Positions 15,361 through 23,783 of a DNA stretch of 64,000 nucleotides are shown in pieces. The position numbers and the translations under genes are program-made. This stretch comes from Fimenecus sp051881355 (lineage in GTDB: Bacteria > Bacillota > Clostridia > Oscillospirales > Acutalibacteraceae). The DNA lies in contig JBJEPS010000069.1 in NCBI GenBank assembly GCA_051881355.1, forward strand, positions 1 to 64,000, read 5' to 3'. The notes below the pieces were generated by a model. That model did no database searches and was not told the origin of the DNA. It saw nothing but the letters and a program-made list of their open reading frames with translations. Within the stretch, counting starts at the first letter, position 1, and each line of letters opens with the position of its first letter.

Positions 15361-16231
15361 CAGAAGCCAATTCCTCCGTTTTTTCGTAAACCTGGTATTC
15401 GTCCCAAATACCTTCTAATTTATTGAAATTATCGTACACTTCCTCGCGGCGTGAAAGCGTCACGCCGACAATCAGGGCGTTTATGAGACTTAACGGCGCC
15501 GTTAACGAGTCCACCACCGACGCCATATCGCTGCGCGCTACCAGTAAATGGTTGGCATAAGAGGCTATGGGTGATTTGTCGGTATCGGTGATGGCGATAA
15601 TTTTCGCCTTTCGGTCGGCAATAAAGCGCATGGCATTCACGGTCTGTTTGGAATACCGCGGGAAGCTTATCGCAATACAGACATCGTTTTCATCAATACG
15701 GAACATCTGCTCGAACATTTCCGACGCGCTGGAGGTATCCACCAGCACAACCGAATCAAAGACCAAATTGAAATAAAACGCCAAAAAAGACGCGAGTGCC
15801 GCAGACGAGCGCACGCCCAAAATATAAATTCGTTTGGCACCGTTTATTTCGGCAAGCGCGTTTTTAAAATCGTCCCGTGAGGTACGCTCCGCCGTTTCGC
15901 GGATTAACTCCATATCCCCCGTCAGCACGCTGTTGATAATATCGCCGTCCCCGATGAGGGTTTGCGAAACCTCCATGCGCTGCACAGCAGTCAACTTAGA
16001 TTTAATCATCTGTTGTAAGGCGCGTTGCAGCTCGGGGTACCCCTTAAACCCAAGCTCCGTCGCAAAACGCACCACGGTTGACTCGCTCACGCCGACCTTT
16101 TTGCCGAGTGCGGCGGCGGTCATAAATGCCGCTTTGTCATAATTTTCTTTGATATAGGCGGCAATTTTTTTATGTCCTTTCGAAAGTCTGCGAATACTTT
16201 CATCCATTTTTGCAAGCAATGGTTCGTTCAT
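15350..16231 (-). CDS. MurR/RpiR-family transcriptional regulator
   Basis: Regulator of 293 residues: an N-terminal RpiR helix-turn-helix domain (about 5-80, with GKKVGVSESTVVRFATELGF as the recognition segment) and a C-terminal SIS sugar-phosphate-binding domain (about 125-260, with RIYILGVRSSAALASFLAFY). Members respond to phosphorylated sugars, often amino sugars of the cell wall. The ATG at 16231 follows GAGAAGGAAT; an upstream in-frame ATG at 16330 would run through the promoter and is rejected. Its target is unclear: no sugar catabolic gene is adjacent, although an acetate kinase gene lies 1.4 kb away. Confidence 0.9.
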   Translation of the reverse strand: MNEPLLAKMDESIRRLSKGHKKIAAYIKENYDKAAFMTAAALGKKVGVSESTVVRFATELGFKGYPELQRALQQMIKSKLTAVQRMEVSQTLIGDGDIINSVLTGDMELIRETAERTSRDDFKNALAEINGAKRIYILGVRSSAALASFLAFYFNLVFDSVVLVDTSSASEMFEQMFRIDENDVCIAISFPRYSKQTVNAMRFIADRKAKIIAITDTDKSPIASYANHLLVARSDMASVVDSLTAPLSLINALIVGVTLSRREEVYDNFNKLEGIWDEYQVYEKTEELASDAT

Positions 16232-16268
16232 TTTCCATTCCTTCTCATTTTGATTTTGCAGTAGTTCT

Positions 16269-16296
16269 ATTATAGACTTTTCCGACACAAAATCAA
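16269..16296 (-). promoter_or_regulatory. Promoter of the RpiR-family regulator, with nearby inverted repeat
   Basis: Minus strand TTGATT (16291-16296) and TATAAT (16269-16274), spacer 16. Just upstream TGCAAG-GTGA-CTTGCA (16314-16329) is a perfect inverted repeat that could be an operator for this regulator or a small terminator of tmcAL, because T runs flank it. Confidence 0.6.
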
Positions 16297-16336
16297 GCAA
16301 AAACTTGTAAAAATGCAAGGTGACTTGCAAAAAAAT

Positions 16337-17527
16337 TCATAATCGGACCAAATTGTCGGTCATTTCGGTCCCACAGTTGCGTATTTCGGGCAAGGCAAGG
16401 TTAAAAATGTCAGTAGACTTGCATTCTAAGCGGAACATTTCCTGCGCCGCAGGCGAACAGGCTTCTATGTCGGATGCGCGCATTATGATAGGCAATTTCG
16501 CCGAGTCGCGCGCTGTACGCAACAGGTCTTTTCCGCGTTCGGTAAATCCCAGCACCCGCAGATACGGCACGCCGATTTGCTGCAACTCCGTTTGCAGCCC
16601 CAAAAAGGCGGCAAGCACTACGCGGCGAATGCGCGCGTGCGTATAGCGTTTGGTTTTCGCTGTATCAAATACCGTCCACAGCGTTTTTGCCGTTCTTGCG
16701 GCGGCAAGGATACGGTTTTCAATCCCCTCGGACACATCGGGCACGCCTGCAAAATCGGCGGGTGACGCCGTGCGCAGAAAGCTGAGCACTGCCATATCAA
16801 GCTTTGTGTAATCGGATGGCGCTTCGTGCCGACGGACAGCCGTTTGCAGAATTTCATATGCATTTTGCGGCATAAAATCGGCAACTGCCTCCCCTGCGCG
16901 GATTTTTTCACGCAACAGCGTGGCAGAGGCGTATGCGCCGCAAGGGCTTTGCGCATCGTGTGCATTGCCGACGCGCGGCACCGAAACACACGAAAACGGC
17001 GCTTCATACGCATGCACGGCGCGCAGATATTCCACGCCCAAAATATCGTTCGGGTTGTGCAATACATCGGCAACTCTGTCGCCGAACATTTGCCGCACCG
17101 CCGCTTCGCGTGCGGCAGGAAACGGCAAGCCCTTCTGTAAATATACCTGCAATTCGTTTTCGGTGCGTATGTCCTCCACGGCATTCGCAGCCGCAGAAAG
17201 GCGCGCAATATCGCCGCATTCACTGCCGAACACGAGCGTATCGACAAGCCCTGACGCTGTCAATACGGCAACACCCCCAAAAGCGAAGGTCTGTGCGGTT
17301 GCAAGGGAAAAAGCAATCGGCAATTCCAGCACCAAATCCGCGCCGTTACAGAGTGCCGCCGCAGCACGGTAATGTTTATCGCACAGCGCCGGCTCGCCGC
17401 GCTGGGTAAAATTGCCGCCGAGCACGACAACAACGCCGTCCGGCGCGATTTTGCGCGCTTCAGACAGCAAATATCGGTGCCCGTTGTGAAACGGATTGAA
17501 TTCTGCGATAATCCCTGCAACCGCCAT
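16337..17527 (-). CDS. tmcAL: tRNA(Met) cytidine acetate ligase / YlbM-family nucleotidyltransferase
   Basis: Protein of 396 residues of the HIGH-type nucleotidyltransferase family that in Bacillus (TmcAL, formerly YlbM) acetylates the wobble cytidine of elongator tRNA-Met using acetate and ATP. The N-terminus carries GIIAEFNPFHNGHRYLL (4-20) with the HxGH-type site, and NPNDILGVEYLRA (about 161-173) follows. The ATG at 17527 is preceded by AGAGGAAG. It is divergent from acetate kinase, a gene that also consumes or makes acetate; the pairing may be meaningful or accidental. Confidence 0.9.
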   Translation of the reverse strand: MAVAGIIAEFNPFHNGHRYLLSEARKIAPDGVVVVLGGNFTQRGEPALCDKHYRAAAALCNGADLVLELPIAFSLATAQTFAFGGVAVLTASGLVDTLVFGSECGDIARLSAAANAVEDIRTENELQVYLQKGLPFPAAREAAVRQMFGDRVADVLHNPNDILGVEYLRAVHAYEAPFSCVSVPRVGNAHDAQSPCGAYASATLLREKIRAGEAVADFMPQNAYEILQTAVRRHEAPSDYTKLDMAVLSFLRTASPADFAGVPDVSEGIENRILAAARTAKTLWTVFDTAKTKRYTHARIRRVVLAAFLGLQTELQQIGVPYLRVLGFTERGKDLLRTARDSAKLPIIMRASDIEACSPAAQEMFRLECKSTDIFNLALPEIRNCGTEMTDNLVRL

Positions 17528-17547
17528 AGATTTCTTCCTCTTGCCAC

Positions 17548-17576
17548 TTGAAATTTGCATAGAACAAGTATATAAT
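17548..17576 (+). promoter_or_regulatory. Strong sigma-A promoter of ackA
   Basis: TTGAAA (17548-17553), 17-base spacer, TATAAT (17571-17576). It lies 50 bases upstream of the ackA start codon. Confidence 0.85.
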
Positions 17577-17625
17577 AATCTAAACTGTGATTTCTTGCAA
17601 GTTTAATTTGTTTGGGGGAATTTTT

Positions 17626-18849
17626 TTGAAAATTCTGGTTATCAATGCAGGCAGTTCATCTCTGAAATATCAGTTGATTGACATGGAGAACGAGAAGCTC
17701 ATCGCAAAAGGCATTTGCGAGCGCGTAAAAGACGCTGCGAAAAGCTGCGTATCCTACACACACTATCCGAACGGCGTTGAGGTGAAAGTGAAGGACGAGC
17801 TTGTGCCGATGGAAAACCACACAGCGGCTTTCCATGTGGTAAAAAAGCTGTTGACCGAGGGCGAAAGTAAGGTCATTGACGACATTTCCGAAATCACCGC
17901 AGTCGGGCATCGCGTGGTGCAGGGCGGCGCACTGTTTAATAAAAGCGTGCTGATTGACCAAAGCGTCATTGACGGCATTCAGAGCCTTTGCGATTTGGCG
18001 CCGCTGCACAATGCAGCACACATCGAAGGCATCAACGCCAGCATTGAGTTGTTCGGCGATAAGGTGCCGCAGGTTGCCGTATTCGACAACGCGTTCCACT
18101 CCACGATGCCGCCGGAAGCTTATATGTTCGGGCTCCCGTATGAATACTATGAAAAATATAAAATCCGCAAATACGGCTTTCACGGGACTTCACACCGCTT
18201 TGTCAGTGCGCGCTGTGCAGAAGTGATGCAAGAACCGATTGAAACCTTAAAAATCATCACCTGCCATTTGGGCAACGGCTCGTCGATTACCGCGGTGAAA
18301 AACGGCAAAGTCATTGACACCTCCATGGGACTTACACCCTTGGACGGCGAAATTATGGGCACGCGCACAGGGGCGATTGACCCGTCGGCAGTCCTCTACA
18401 TTATGAAAAAAGAGGGCAAAACTCCCGACGAAATGGACACCCTGCTCAACAAACAATCGGGGATTTTGGGTGTTTCGGGACTTTCTTCGGACGACCGCGA
18501 CATCAAGAAAGCCGCGGCAGAAGGCGACGAGCGTGCTAAGCTCGCCCGCGATATGCAGATTTATGAAATCGTGAAATACATCGGCTCTTACACCGCCGCA
18601 ATGGACGGACTGGACGCGATTGTCTTTACAGGCGGCATCGGTGAAAACGCCGACGATATGCGCGCCACAGTCTGCGACAGACTCACCTTCCTCGGCATTG
18701 AAATTGATAAACCCTACAATGCGACGCTTGTCAAAGGCGCAGAGGGTGAAATTTCCACCGCGAATTCCAAGGTCCGCGTATTCGTACTGCCGACCAATGA
18801 GGAATTGCTCATTGCTCGCGACACAAGAGATATTGTCAACGCGCTGTAA
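17626..18849 (+). CDS. ackA: Acetate kinase
   Basis: Enzyme of 407 residues that makes ATP and acetate from acetyl phosphate, the main energy-yielding end step of fermentation. The phosphate-binding start LVINAGSSSLKYQL (about 4-17), GHRVVQGG and the DNAFHSTMP segment are present. KYGFHGTSHRFV contains the catalytic His, and FTGGIGENA (about 330) closes the nucleotide site. The start is TTG at 17626, seven bases after GGGGG. The usual partner gene pta is not adjacent. It has its own promoter and terminator and is convergent with ftsZ. Confidence 0.97.
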   Translation: MKILVINAGSSSLKYQLIDMENEKLIAKGICERVKDAAKSCVSYTHYPNGVEVKVKDELVPMENHTAAFHVVKKLLTEGESKVIDDISEITAVGHRVVQGGALFNKSVLIDQSVIDGIQSLCDLAPLHNAAHIEGINASIELFGDKVPQVAVFDNAFHSTMPPEAYMFGLPYEYYEKYKIRKYGFHGTSHRFVSARCAEVMQEPIETLKIITCHLGNGSSITAVKNGKVIDTSMGLTPLDGEIMGTRTGAIDPSAVLYIMKKEGKTPDEMDTLLNKQSGILGVSGLSSDDRDIKKAAAEGDERAKLARDMQIYEIVKYIGSYTAAMDGLDAIVFTGGIGENADDMRATVCDRLTFLGIEIDKPYNATLVKGAEGEISTANSKVRVFVLPTNEELLIARDTRDIVNAL

Positions 18850-18866
18850 ATTTGTACGCAACCGAA

Positions 18867-18900
18867 AAGCAGAGAAGTTGTTCACTTCTCTGCTTTTTTT
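18867..18900 (+). terminator. Terminator of ackA
   Basis: Perfect 12-base-pair hairpin, AAGCAGAGAAGT and ACTTCTCTGCTT around a five-base loop, followed by T7. Confidence 0.92.
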
Positions 18901-18910
18901 GCAATAAAAA

Positions 18911-18939
18911 TATGCCGCCCGCATTTTGCGGGCGGCATA
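18911..18939 (-). terminator. Terminator of ftsZ and the dcw cluster
   Basis: Hairpin with arms TATGCCGCCCGC and GCGGGCGGCATA. On the minus strand it is followed by TTTTTATT. It starts 14 bases beyond the ftsZ stop codon. Confidence 0.88.
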
Positions 18940-18953
18940 ACTTTTTTGAAAAA

Positions 18954-20054
18954 TTATTTTCTGCCGTTGAAAATATCCAACACGTCAATGTACCCATCGT
19001 TCGGGTCAAAACCGGTGCTGGTACTCGAAATGTCATCAAGCGGCTTTTCATCATCAAAAGAAAATGCGCCGTTCGGTTTTTTCGGCATACCGTTTGCATC
19101 ACTGCCAAAGCCTGTGGCAATCACGGTGATGGTCATGGTATCTTCCAGTTCCGGCTTCAAATCCACACCGAAGATAATGTTTGCATCTTCATCTGCCGCC
19201 GCACGGACAATGCCCGCCGCGGTATCGATATCTTCCAGTCCGATATCCTCAGAAGCGGCGATACTGATAATAATGCCCTTTGCACCGTCAATGGTGGATT
19301 CCAAAAGCGGGCTGGAAATCGCTTTCTGTGCCGCTTGCTCTGCTTTGTCCTTCCCCGTTGCGGTGCCGACGCCCATATGTGCATGACCGGCATCTTTCAT
19401 AACAGCGGTAACATCAGCAAAGTCCAAGTTGATAAGCGCGGGGTTAATAATCAAATCCGAAATGCTCTTGACACCCGAACGAAGCACATCGTCTGCAATT
19501 TCAAAGGCATTTGCAAGCGTAATTTTTTGGTCGGAAACCTGTTTCAGGCGCTCATTGGGGATAACCACCAAAGAGTCCACATGCCCTGCAAGCTCGGCAA
19601 TACCAGCCTCTGCCTGCTCCATACGGCGTTTGCCCTCAAACGCAAAGGGCTTGGTGACAATACCAACGGTAAGAATGCCTTTTTCTTTGGCAATTTCGGC
19701 AATGACGGGTGCAGCGCCTGTGCCGGTGCCGCCGCCCATACCTGCGGTGATAAAGACCATTTGCGTATCATTTAATGCGTCAATAATCGCGTCGCGGCTT
19801 TCCTCCGCCGCCTTTTGCCCGACCTCCGGCTTTGCGCCTGCGCCGCGACCGCCGGTCAATTTTTCGCCGATTTGGATTTTCTGCGTCGCTTTGGAAAAGG
19901 TCAAGGTCTGTTTATCGGTATTGACAGCAATCAGTTCAATACCTGTCAGCCCTGCCTGCACCATACGGTTCACAGCATTCCCGCCGCCGCCGCCGACGCC
20001 GATGACTTTAATATTGGTTACATCTTGAAATTCATTGTCCATTTCGTATGCCAT
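18954..20054 (-). CDS. ftsZ: Cell division protein FtsZ
   Basis: Tubulin-like GTPase of 366 residues that forms the division ring. The nucleotide site is complete: VIGVGGGGGNAVNRMV (about 17-32), the tubulin signature GGGTGTGAAP (about 107-116) and NLDFADV with the catalytic T7-loop Asp (about 210-216). After the conserved core comes a short linker and a C-terminal peptide ending DGYIDVLDIFNGRK, the usual partner-binding tail. The ATG follows AGGAGG. It is the last gene of the cluster and has its own promoter at 20140-20168, so ring protein can be made apart from wall enzymes. ftsA is not present. Confidence 0.98.
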   Translation of the reverse strand: MAYEMDNEFQDVTNIKVIGVGGGGGNAVNRMVQAGLTGIELIAVNTDKQTLTFSKATQKIQIGEKLTGGRGAGAKPEVGQKAAEESRDAIIDALNDTQMVFITAGMGGGTGTGAAPVIAEIAKEKGILTVGIVTKPFAFEGKRRMEQAEAGIAELAGHVDSLVVIPNERLKQVSDQKITLANAFEIADDVLRSGVKSISDLIINPALINLDFADVTAVMKDAGHAHMGVGTATGKDKAEQAAQKAISSPLLESTIDGAKGIIISIAASEDIGLEDIDTAAGIVRAAADEDANIIFGVDLKPELEDTMTITVIATGFGSDANGMPKKPNGAFSFDDEKPLDDISSTSTGFDPNDGYIDVLDIFNGRK

Positions 20055-20139
20055 GATTTGAACATCCTCCTATATAAATCTTCTGCTTTCACACAAATAT
20101 AGTTTGAGACATTGAAGCCCCAATAAACCTATTTTGGTT

Positions 20140-20168
20140 ATTGTAACACAGTTCTTTCGGAATTTCAA
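20140..20168 (-). promoter_or_regulatory. Sigma-A promoter of ftsZ
   Basis: Minus strand TTGAAA (20163-20168), 17-base spacer, TACAAT (20140-20145), about 85 bases before the ftsZ ATG. Confidence 0.8.
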
Positions 20169-20236
20169 CAGGTTTTTTCAGATTGACAAGTAGAAATGCC
20201 TGTCACGACAAGTAAATCATCTTTACAAGCATATTT

Positions 20237-21292
20237 TTACGCCGCTTTTGAAGTGCTTTCCGCATGGGGGTCAGTGGTATCATTTTCCTGTAAAGGTATT
20301 TCACTTGCAGGGACGGTGGTTGTGGACTCCTTCTCTGCATTTTGGAAGGCTTTTTTATCAATCGAAAAATCAATGCTGCCTTTAAAACCGGGTGTATTCT
20401 GTTCACAGCGTTCCAATGTCGCTTTGATAAAATCGGTCTTGCCCGCCACAGTTGCCGCTTCGCCGAGTTTTAGAACAATTCGGTTTTGATATGTGGCTGT
20501 AATTTGTAAGCGGTCACGGACATCCAACTGCGTAAGACCGGTGATTCCGCCGTTTTGCAGTGCGGTAAATACGGCAACAAAATCGGATGCGGCATTTTCA
20601 TTTTCGAAAGTGACCGTTTCCCCCGGGACGGCAGACGAAATCGTCCCCGCCTCCAAAACCAAAATATCATCGGACAACGCGACCACACCGTCCTCCAGCA
20701 CCTTGCCCGATGCATTCAGCAAGATATAGGAGTCACCGTCCTCCAGTGCTGCAACTGCCGTTGCTTTTGTCACCGTTATGGTCACCGTACAGGAAAGACT
20801 GCGTTTGATTTCCGCCTTTTCCACATACGGCAGTGTCTTTTCAATCGCTTCGGCGGCATTTTTTGTCGAAGTTAAAAACATGTTTTCTCCGATGGTAATA
20901 CCGGACGCTTCTATGATTTGTTCCGCATTATAGATTTCGTCGCCTGCGACGGCAATATCAGCAATTTTGAAAAACACCGTTAAGCACAAAACAATGCCGA
21001 CAACCAAAATCACAGTCGTAAGCAGTACGCCGATAATCAAATTGCGCCGTCTGCGCCGTTTTCTGGCGCGTTCGGCACGTAAACGGCGGCGTTCGTCATT
21101 GGAAAGCGGTTCACGCGCCTGCCGCGATGCGGTCTGCTGCTGTGGGCTGCGCTTGACCGGTCTCTGTGTCGACGTTGTATTCGTCCGCCGCGATGTCGGC
21201 GCCACTGTATGTTTCGTCGACTGCGTGTTCGTCCGCCGCTGTGTCGGGCGGGAGTTCGGTTTGTTGTTCGTAGGATTGTTTTTCTCTTGCAT
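20237..21292 (-). CDS. ftsQ: Cell division protein FtsQ/DivIB
   Basis: Bitopic division protein of 351 residues that links FtsL/FtsB-type proteins and the septal wall synthase. A cytoplasmic tail of about 84 residues, very rich in Arg, Thr, Gln and Asn and ending in RAERARKRRRRRN, precedes one membrane helix (about 85-109). A POTRA domain (about 112-180, VFFKIADIAVAGDEIYNAEQ) follows, then the beta domain. The polar C-terminal tail is Glu/Thr/Ser-rich. The first 60 codons overlap the 3' end of murA in another frame. The ribosome site before the ATG at 21292 is weak, so a downstream non-ATG start is possible, but no other Met precedes the membrane helix. Confidence 0.88.
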   Translation of the reverse strand: MQEKNNPTNNKPNSRPTQRRTNTQSTKHTVAPTSRRTNTTSTQRPVKRSPQQQTASRQAREPLSNDERRRLRAERARKRRRRRNLIIGVLLTTVILVVGIVLCLTVFFKIADIAVAGDEIYNAEQIIEASGITIGENMFLTSTKNAAEAIEKTLPYVEKAEIKRSLSCTVTITVTKATAVAALEDGDSYILLNASGKVLEDGVVALSDDILVLEAGTISSAVPGETVTFENENAASDFVAVFTALQNGGITGLTQLDVRDRLQITATYQNRIVLKLGEAATVAGKTDFIKATLERCEQNTPGFKGSIDFSIDKKAFQNAEKESTTTVPASEIPLQENDTTDPHAESTSKAA

Positions 21293-22550
21293 ATTCCTGT
21301 ATCCTTTTCACATCCGCACCAAGTGCAGTAAGAACTGTTTCGGGTGCCTCGTAACCTCTGTCAATATGTTCTACCCCGCTAAGTACGGTTTCACCGTGTG
21401 CGGCAAGCCCCGCAATAATCAGCGCAAACCCCCCGCGCAAATCCGGTGCCGTGGCATGCACACCCGTCAAATACGGTACGCCCTCAATGACCTCTGTACG
21501 CCCCTCTACACTGATTTTCGCACCGAAACGCACCAGTTCCCCTGCGTGCTTGTAGCGGCTTTCAAATATATTTTCCACAATCACCGAAGTTCCGTCCGCC
21601 ACTGTCAGCATAGCAGAAAGCGGTGCCTGCACATCGGTCGGAAAACCCGGATAGGGCATCGTCCTTGTCATTTTTACACGGTGCAATCGCGGCGGTGCGC
21701 TCAAGCAAATCCAACGGTCACTGCAGCTTAAATCACAGCCCGCCTCTTTGAGTACGGGAAGCAAAGCACCTAAATGCGCAGGGATTATATCGCGCACACA
21801 AATGCGTCCCTGTGTAACCGCACCTGCCAATAAGTAGGTCGAGGCGGCAATGCGATCAGGGATAACCGTATGGCTTGTGCCATGCAGGATAGGCACGCCG
21901 TCAATGACAACCGTACTGTCGCCTGCCCCGTGTATATGTGCGCCGCAGGCATTCAAGAAATCTGCCAAATCGCTGATTTCCGGCTCCCGCGCGGCATTCG
22001 TAAGAATCGTTCTTCCCGTTGCCGTCGCGGCGGCGATGATGATATTCTCTGTTGCACCGACGCTTGGGAAGGTCAATGTTATTCGCGCACCCGTAAGTCC
22101 GTCGGGGGCTGTAAACTGCAATCTGCCGGCATCTTCCGTCAGCTTCGCGCCGAGCTGTTCCATGGCAGACAAATGTAAATCAATCGGTCGCAAGCCGATT
22201 TCGCATCCCCCCGGCGTAGACAGATGCGCTTCCTTAGCACGCCCCAAAATTGCGCCTAAAAAGACGACCGAGGAGCGCATTTCACGCATGAGCGCATCGG
22301 GGATTTCACAGCCGGACATGCCGCTCGCGTCCACAGTAACGGTATGGTCTGTTCGGTTGACGCGACAGCCGAGATGTGTGAGAATTTTGATTGCCGCATC
22401 TACATCGGATAGGCGCGGACAGTTATGTATTTCCGAAACACCGTTTACAAGCGCGGACGCCGCCAAAATCGGCAACGCGCTGTTTTTCGAGCCGTGCACC
22501 TCAATTTCGCCGTTCAGGCGTTTTTGCCCGTGAATGATAATTTTTTCCAA
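21111..22550 (-). CDS. murA: UDP-N-acetylglucosamine 1-carboxyvinyltransferase with extended C-terminus
   Basis: First committed enzyme of peptidoglycan synthesis, adding enolpyruvate from PEP to UDP-GlcNAc. HGSKNSALPILAA (about 18-30) and GGCEIGLRPIDLH (about 112-124, with the catalytic Cys that fosfomycin attacks) are intact. The usual core ends near residue 418 (ALGADVKRIQEY). Here a further 60-residue acidic tail rich in Ala, Asp and Glu continues, coinciding almost exactly with the overlap with ftsQ. The tail is therefore probably read-through after loss of the normal stop. The start is TTG at 22550, seven bases after AAGGGGTG. Confidence 0.94.
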   Translation of the reverse strand: MEKIIIHGQKRLNGEIEVHGSKNSALPILAASALVNGVSEIHNCPRLSDVDAAIKILTHLGCRVNRTDHTVTVDASGMSGCEIPDALMREMRSSVVFLGAILGRAKEAHLSTPGGCEIGLRPIDLHLSAMEQLGAKLTEDAGRLQFTAPDGLTGARITLTFPSVGATENIIIAAATATGRTILTNAAREPEISDLADFLNACGAHIHGAGDSTVVIDGVPILHGTSHTVIPDRIAASTYLLAGAVTQGRICVRDIIPAHLGALLPVLKEAGCDLSCSDRWICLSAPPRLHRVKMTRTMPYPGFPTDVQAPLSAMLTVADGTSVIVENIFESRYKHAGELVRFGAKISVEGRTEVIEGVPYLTGVHATAPDLRGGFALIIAGLAAHGETVLSGVEHIDRGYEAPETVLTALGADVKRIQEYAREKQSYEQQTELPPDTAADEHAVDETYSGADIAADEYNVDTETGQAQPTAADRIAAGA

Positions 22551-22567
22551 TTTTCAGCACCCCTTAC

Positions 22568-22607
22568 CATAGGAAACGGGGAATTCCCCTCTGCGTTTTA
22601 TCCTATG
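22568..22607 (-). other. Intercistronic hairpin between murG and murA
   Basis: CATAGGAAACG pairs with CGTTTTATCCTATG (three-base bulge) and encloses GGGGAATTCCCC. It has no T run and lies just upstream of the murA ribosome site, so it may tune mRNA stability or murA translation rather than end transcription. Confidence 0.4.
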
Positions 22608-22628
22608 CAAAGGTGCTGTCAGCGGTGA

Positions 22629-23759
22629 TTATTTCGCGGGCTGCACGAGTGAAACGATGATATCACAAATCACTTTTGCAGAGTCCGTCACTGCCATTTT
22701 TTTTGCATTTTCGCCGAGGTGTTGCAATACGGCACGGTCAGTTTTCAATGTATCGACCATGGAAATCAGCCGTTCGGCGGTCAAATCCTTTTCTTCCAAA
22801 ATCTGCGCCGCACCGTTGTTCACAAGTGCCATTGCGTTGTGATACTGGTGATTTTCAGCGACATTCGGCGAGGGAATTAAAATGGACGCTTTGCCCGTTG
22901 CCTCAATTTCGGAAAGAGATGATGCACCCGCACGCCCTATGACCAAATCCGCGGCGGCAAGGCAGGTATCCATATCGTCAATATATTCACGAATGATAAC
23001 ATTTTTGGTCTTGTCCAAATCCACGCCTTGCTCGCGCAGTTTGTCCGGCACCCATTTTCCGTATTTGCCCGTGGCGTGCAGGAAAAACAGGTCTTTGTCC
23101 GTGTATCGGGCAGCGATAAGGTCTGTCATTGCTTCGTTAATCGCTTTCGCGCCGAGACTGCCGCCCATCGACAAAATCATCATCGCGTTATCGGGCACGG
23201 CAAGCTGCGCGCGTGCAAAATCGCGGTCCGCCTCCAGAATTTCGTGCCGCACGGGAAGTCCTGTGACAATCGGTTCTTGTTTGCAAGACGGAAAATGTGC
23301 TTTTGCCGCCTCGACGGTGAGCATCACGGCGTCGGCGGTTTTTGCGAGCGCTTTATTCGTTACACCCGGATAGGCGTTTTGCTCGTGAATAGCGGTTTTA
23401 ATCCCCAGTTTGGCGGCGGTACGCAGTACAGGTCCGCTGACATAGCCGCCGAAGCCGACAACGACATCGGGCGCAAAATGCTTCAAAATCTTTTTAACTT
23501 CCTCCGTCGATTTGAACAGCAACCCCACGGTTTTAATGTTTTTTGCAAGATTTTTCGGCGTCAATTTACGCTGAAAGCCAGCAATTTCGATCGTTTTAAA
23601 TGCAAAACCCGCCGCCGGCACCAAACGCGCCTCCATATGGTCCGCCGTACCGATAAACAGAATTTCAGCATCGGGATAACGCCGTTTTATCTCACCCGCG
23701 GCACTCAGCGCCGGATTGATATGTCCGCCTGTGCCGCCTGCGGCAAATACGATTTTCAT
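22629..23759 (-). CDS. murG: UDP-GlcNAc:lipid I N-acetylglucosaminyltransferase MurG
   Basis: GT28 enzyme of 376 residues that turns lipid I into lipid II on the inner face of the membrane. The N-terminal glycine loop FAAGGTGGHINPALSAAGEI (about 4-23), the mid-protein GGSLGAKAINEA (about 196-207) and the C-terminal donor-binding GRAGASSLSEIEATGKASIL (about 274-293) are all canonical. It starts at ATG 23759 with AAGGGGA upstream. It lies between ftsW and murA, as in many Firmicutes. Confidence 0.97.
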   Translation of the reverse strand: MKIVFAAGGTGGHINPALSAAGEIKRRYPDAEILFIGTADHMEARLVPAAGFAFKTIEIAGFQRKLTPKNLAKNIKTVGLLFKSTEEVKKILKHFAPDVVVGFGGYVSGPVLRTAAKLGIKTAIHEQNAYPGVTNKALAKTADAVMLTVEAAKAHFPSCKQEPIVTGLPVRHEILEADRDFARAQLAVPDNAMMILSMGGSLGAKAINEAMTDLIAARYTDKDLFFLHATGKYGKWVPDKLREQGVDLDKTKNVIIREYIDDMDTCLAAADLVIGRAGASSLSEIEATGKASILIPSPNVAENHQYHNAMALVNNGAAQILEEKDLTAERLISMVDTLKTDRAVLQHLGENAKKMAVTDSAKVICDIIVSLVQPAK

Positions 23760-23783
23760 AATTCTATGTGTTCCCCTTTCGGG

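Noticed and set aside
21850..22533. 227-codon plus-strand frame opposite murA
   Set aside because: Antisense shadow of a well-supported gene, with no ribosome site or family pattern.
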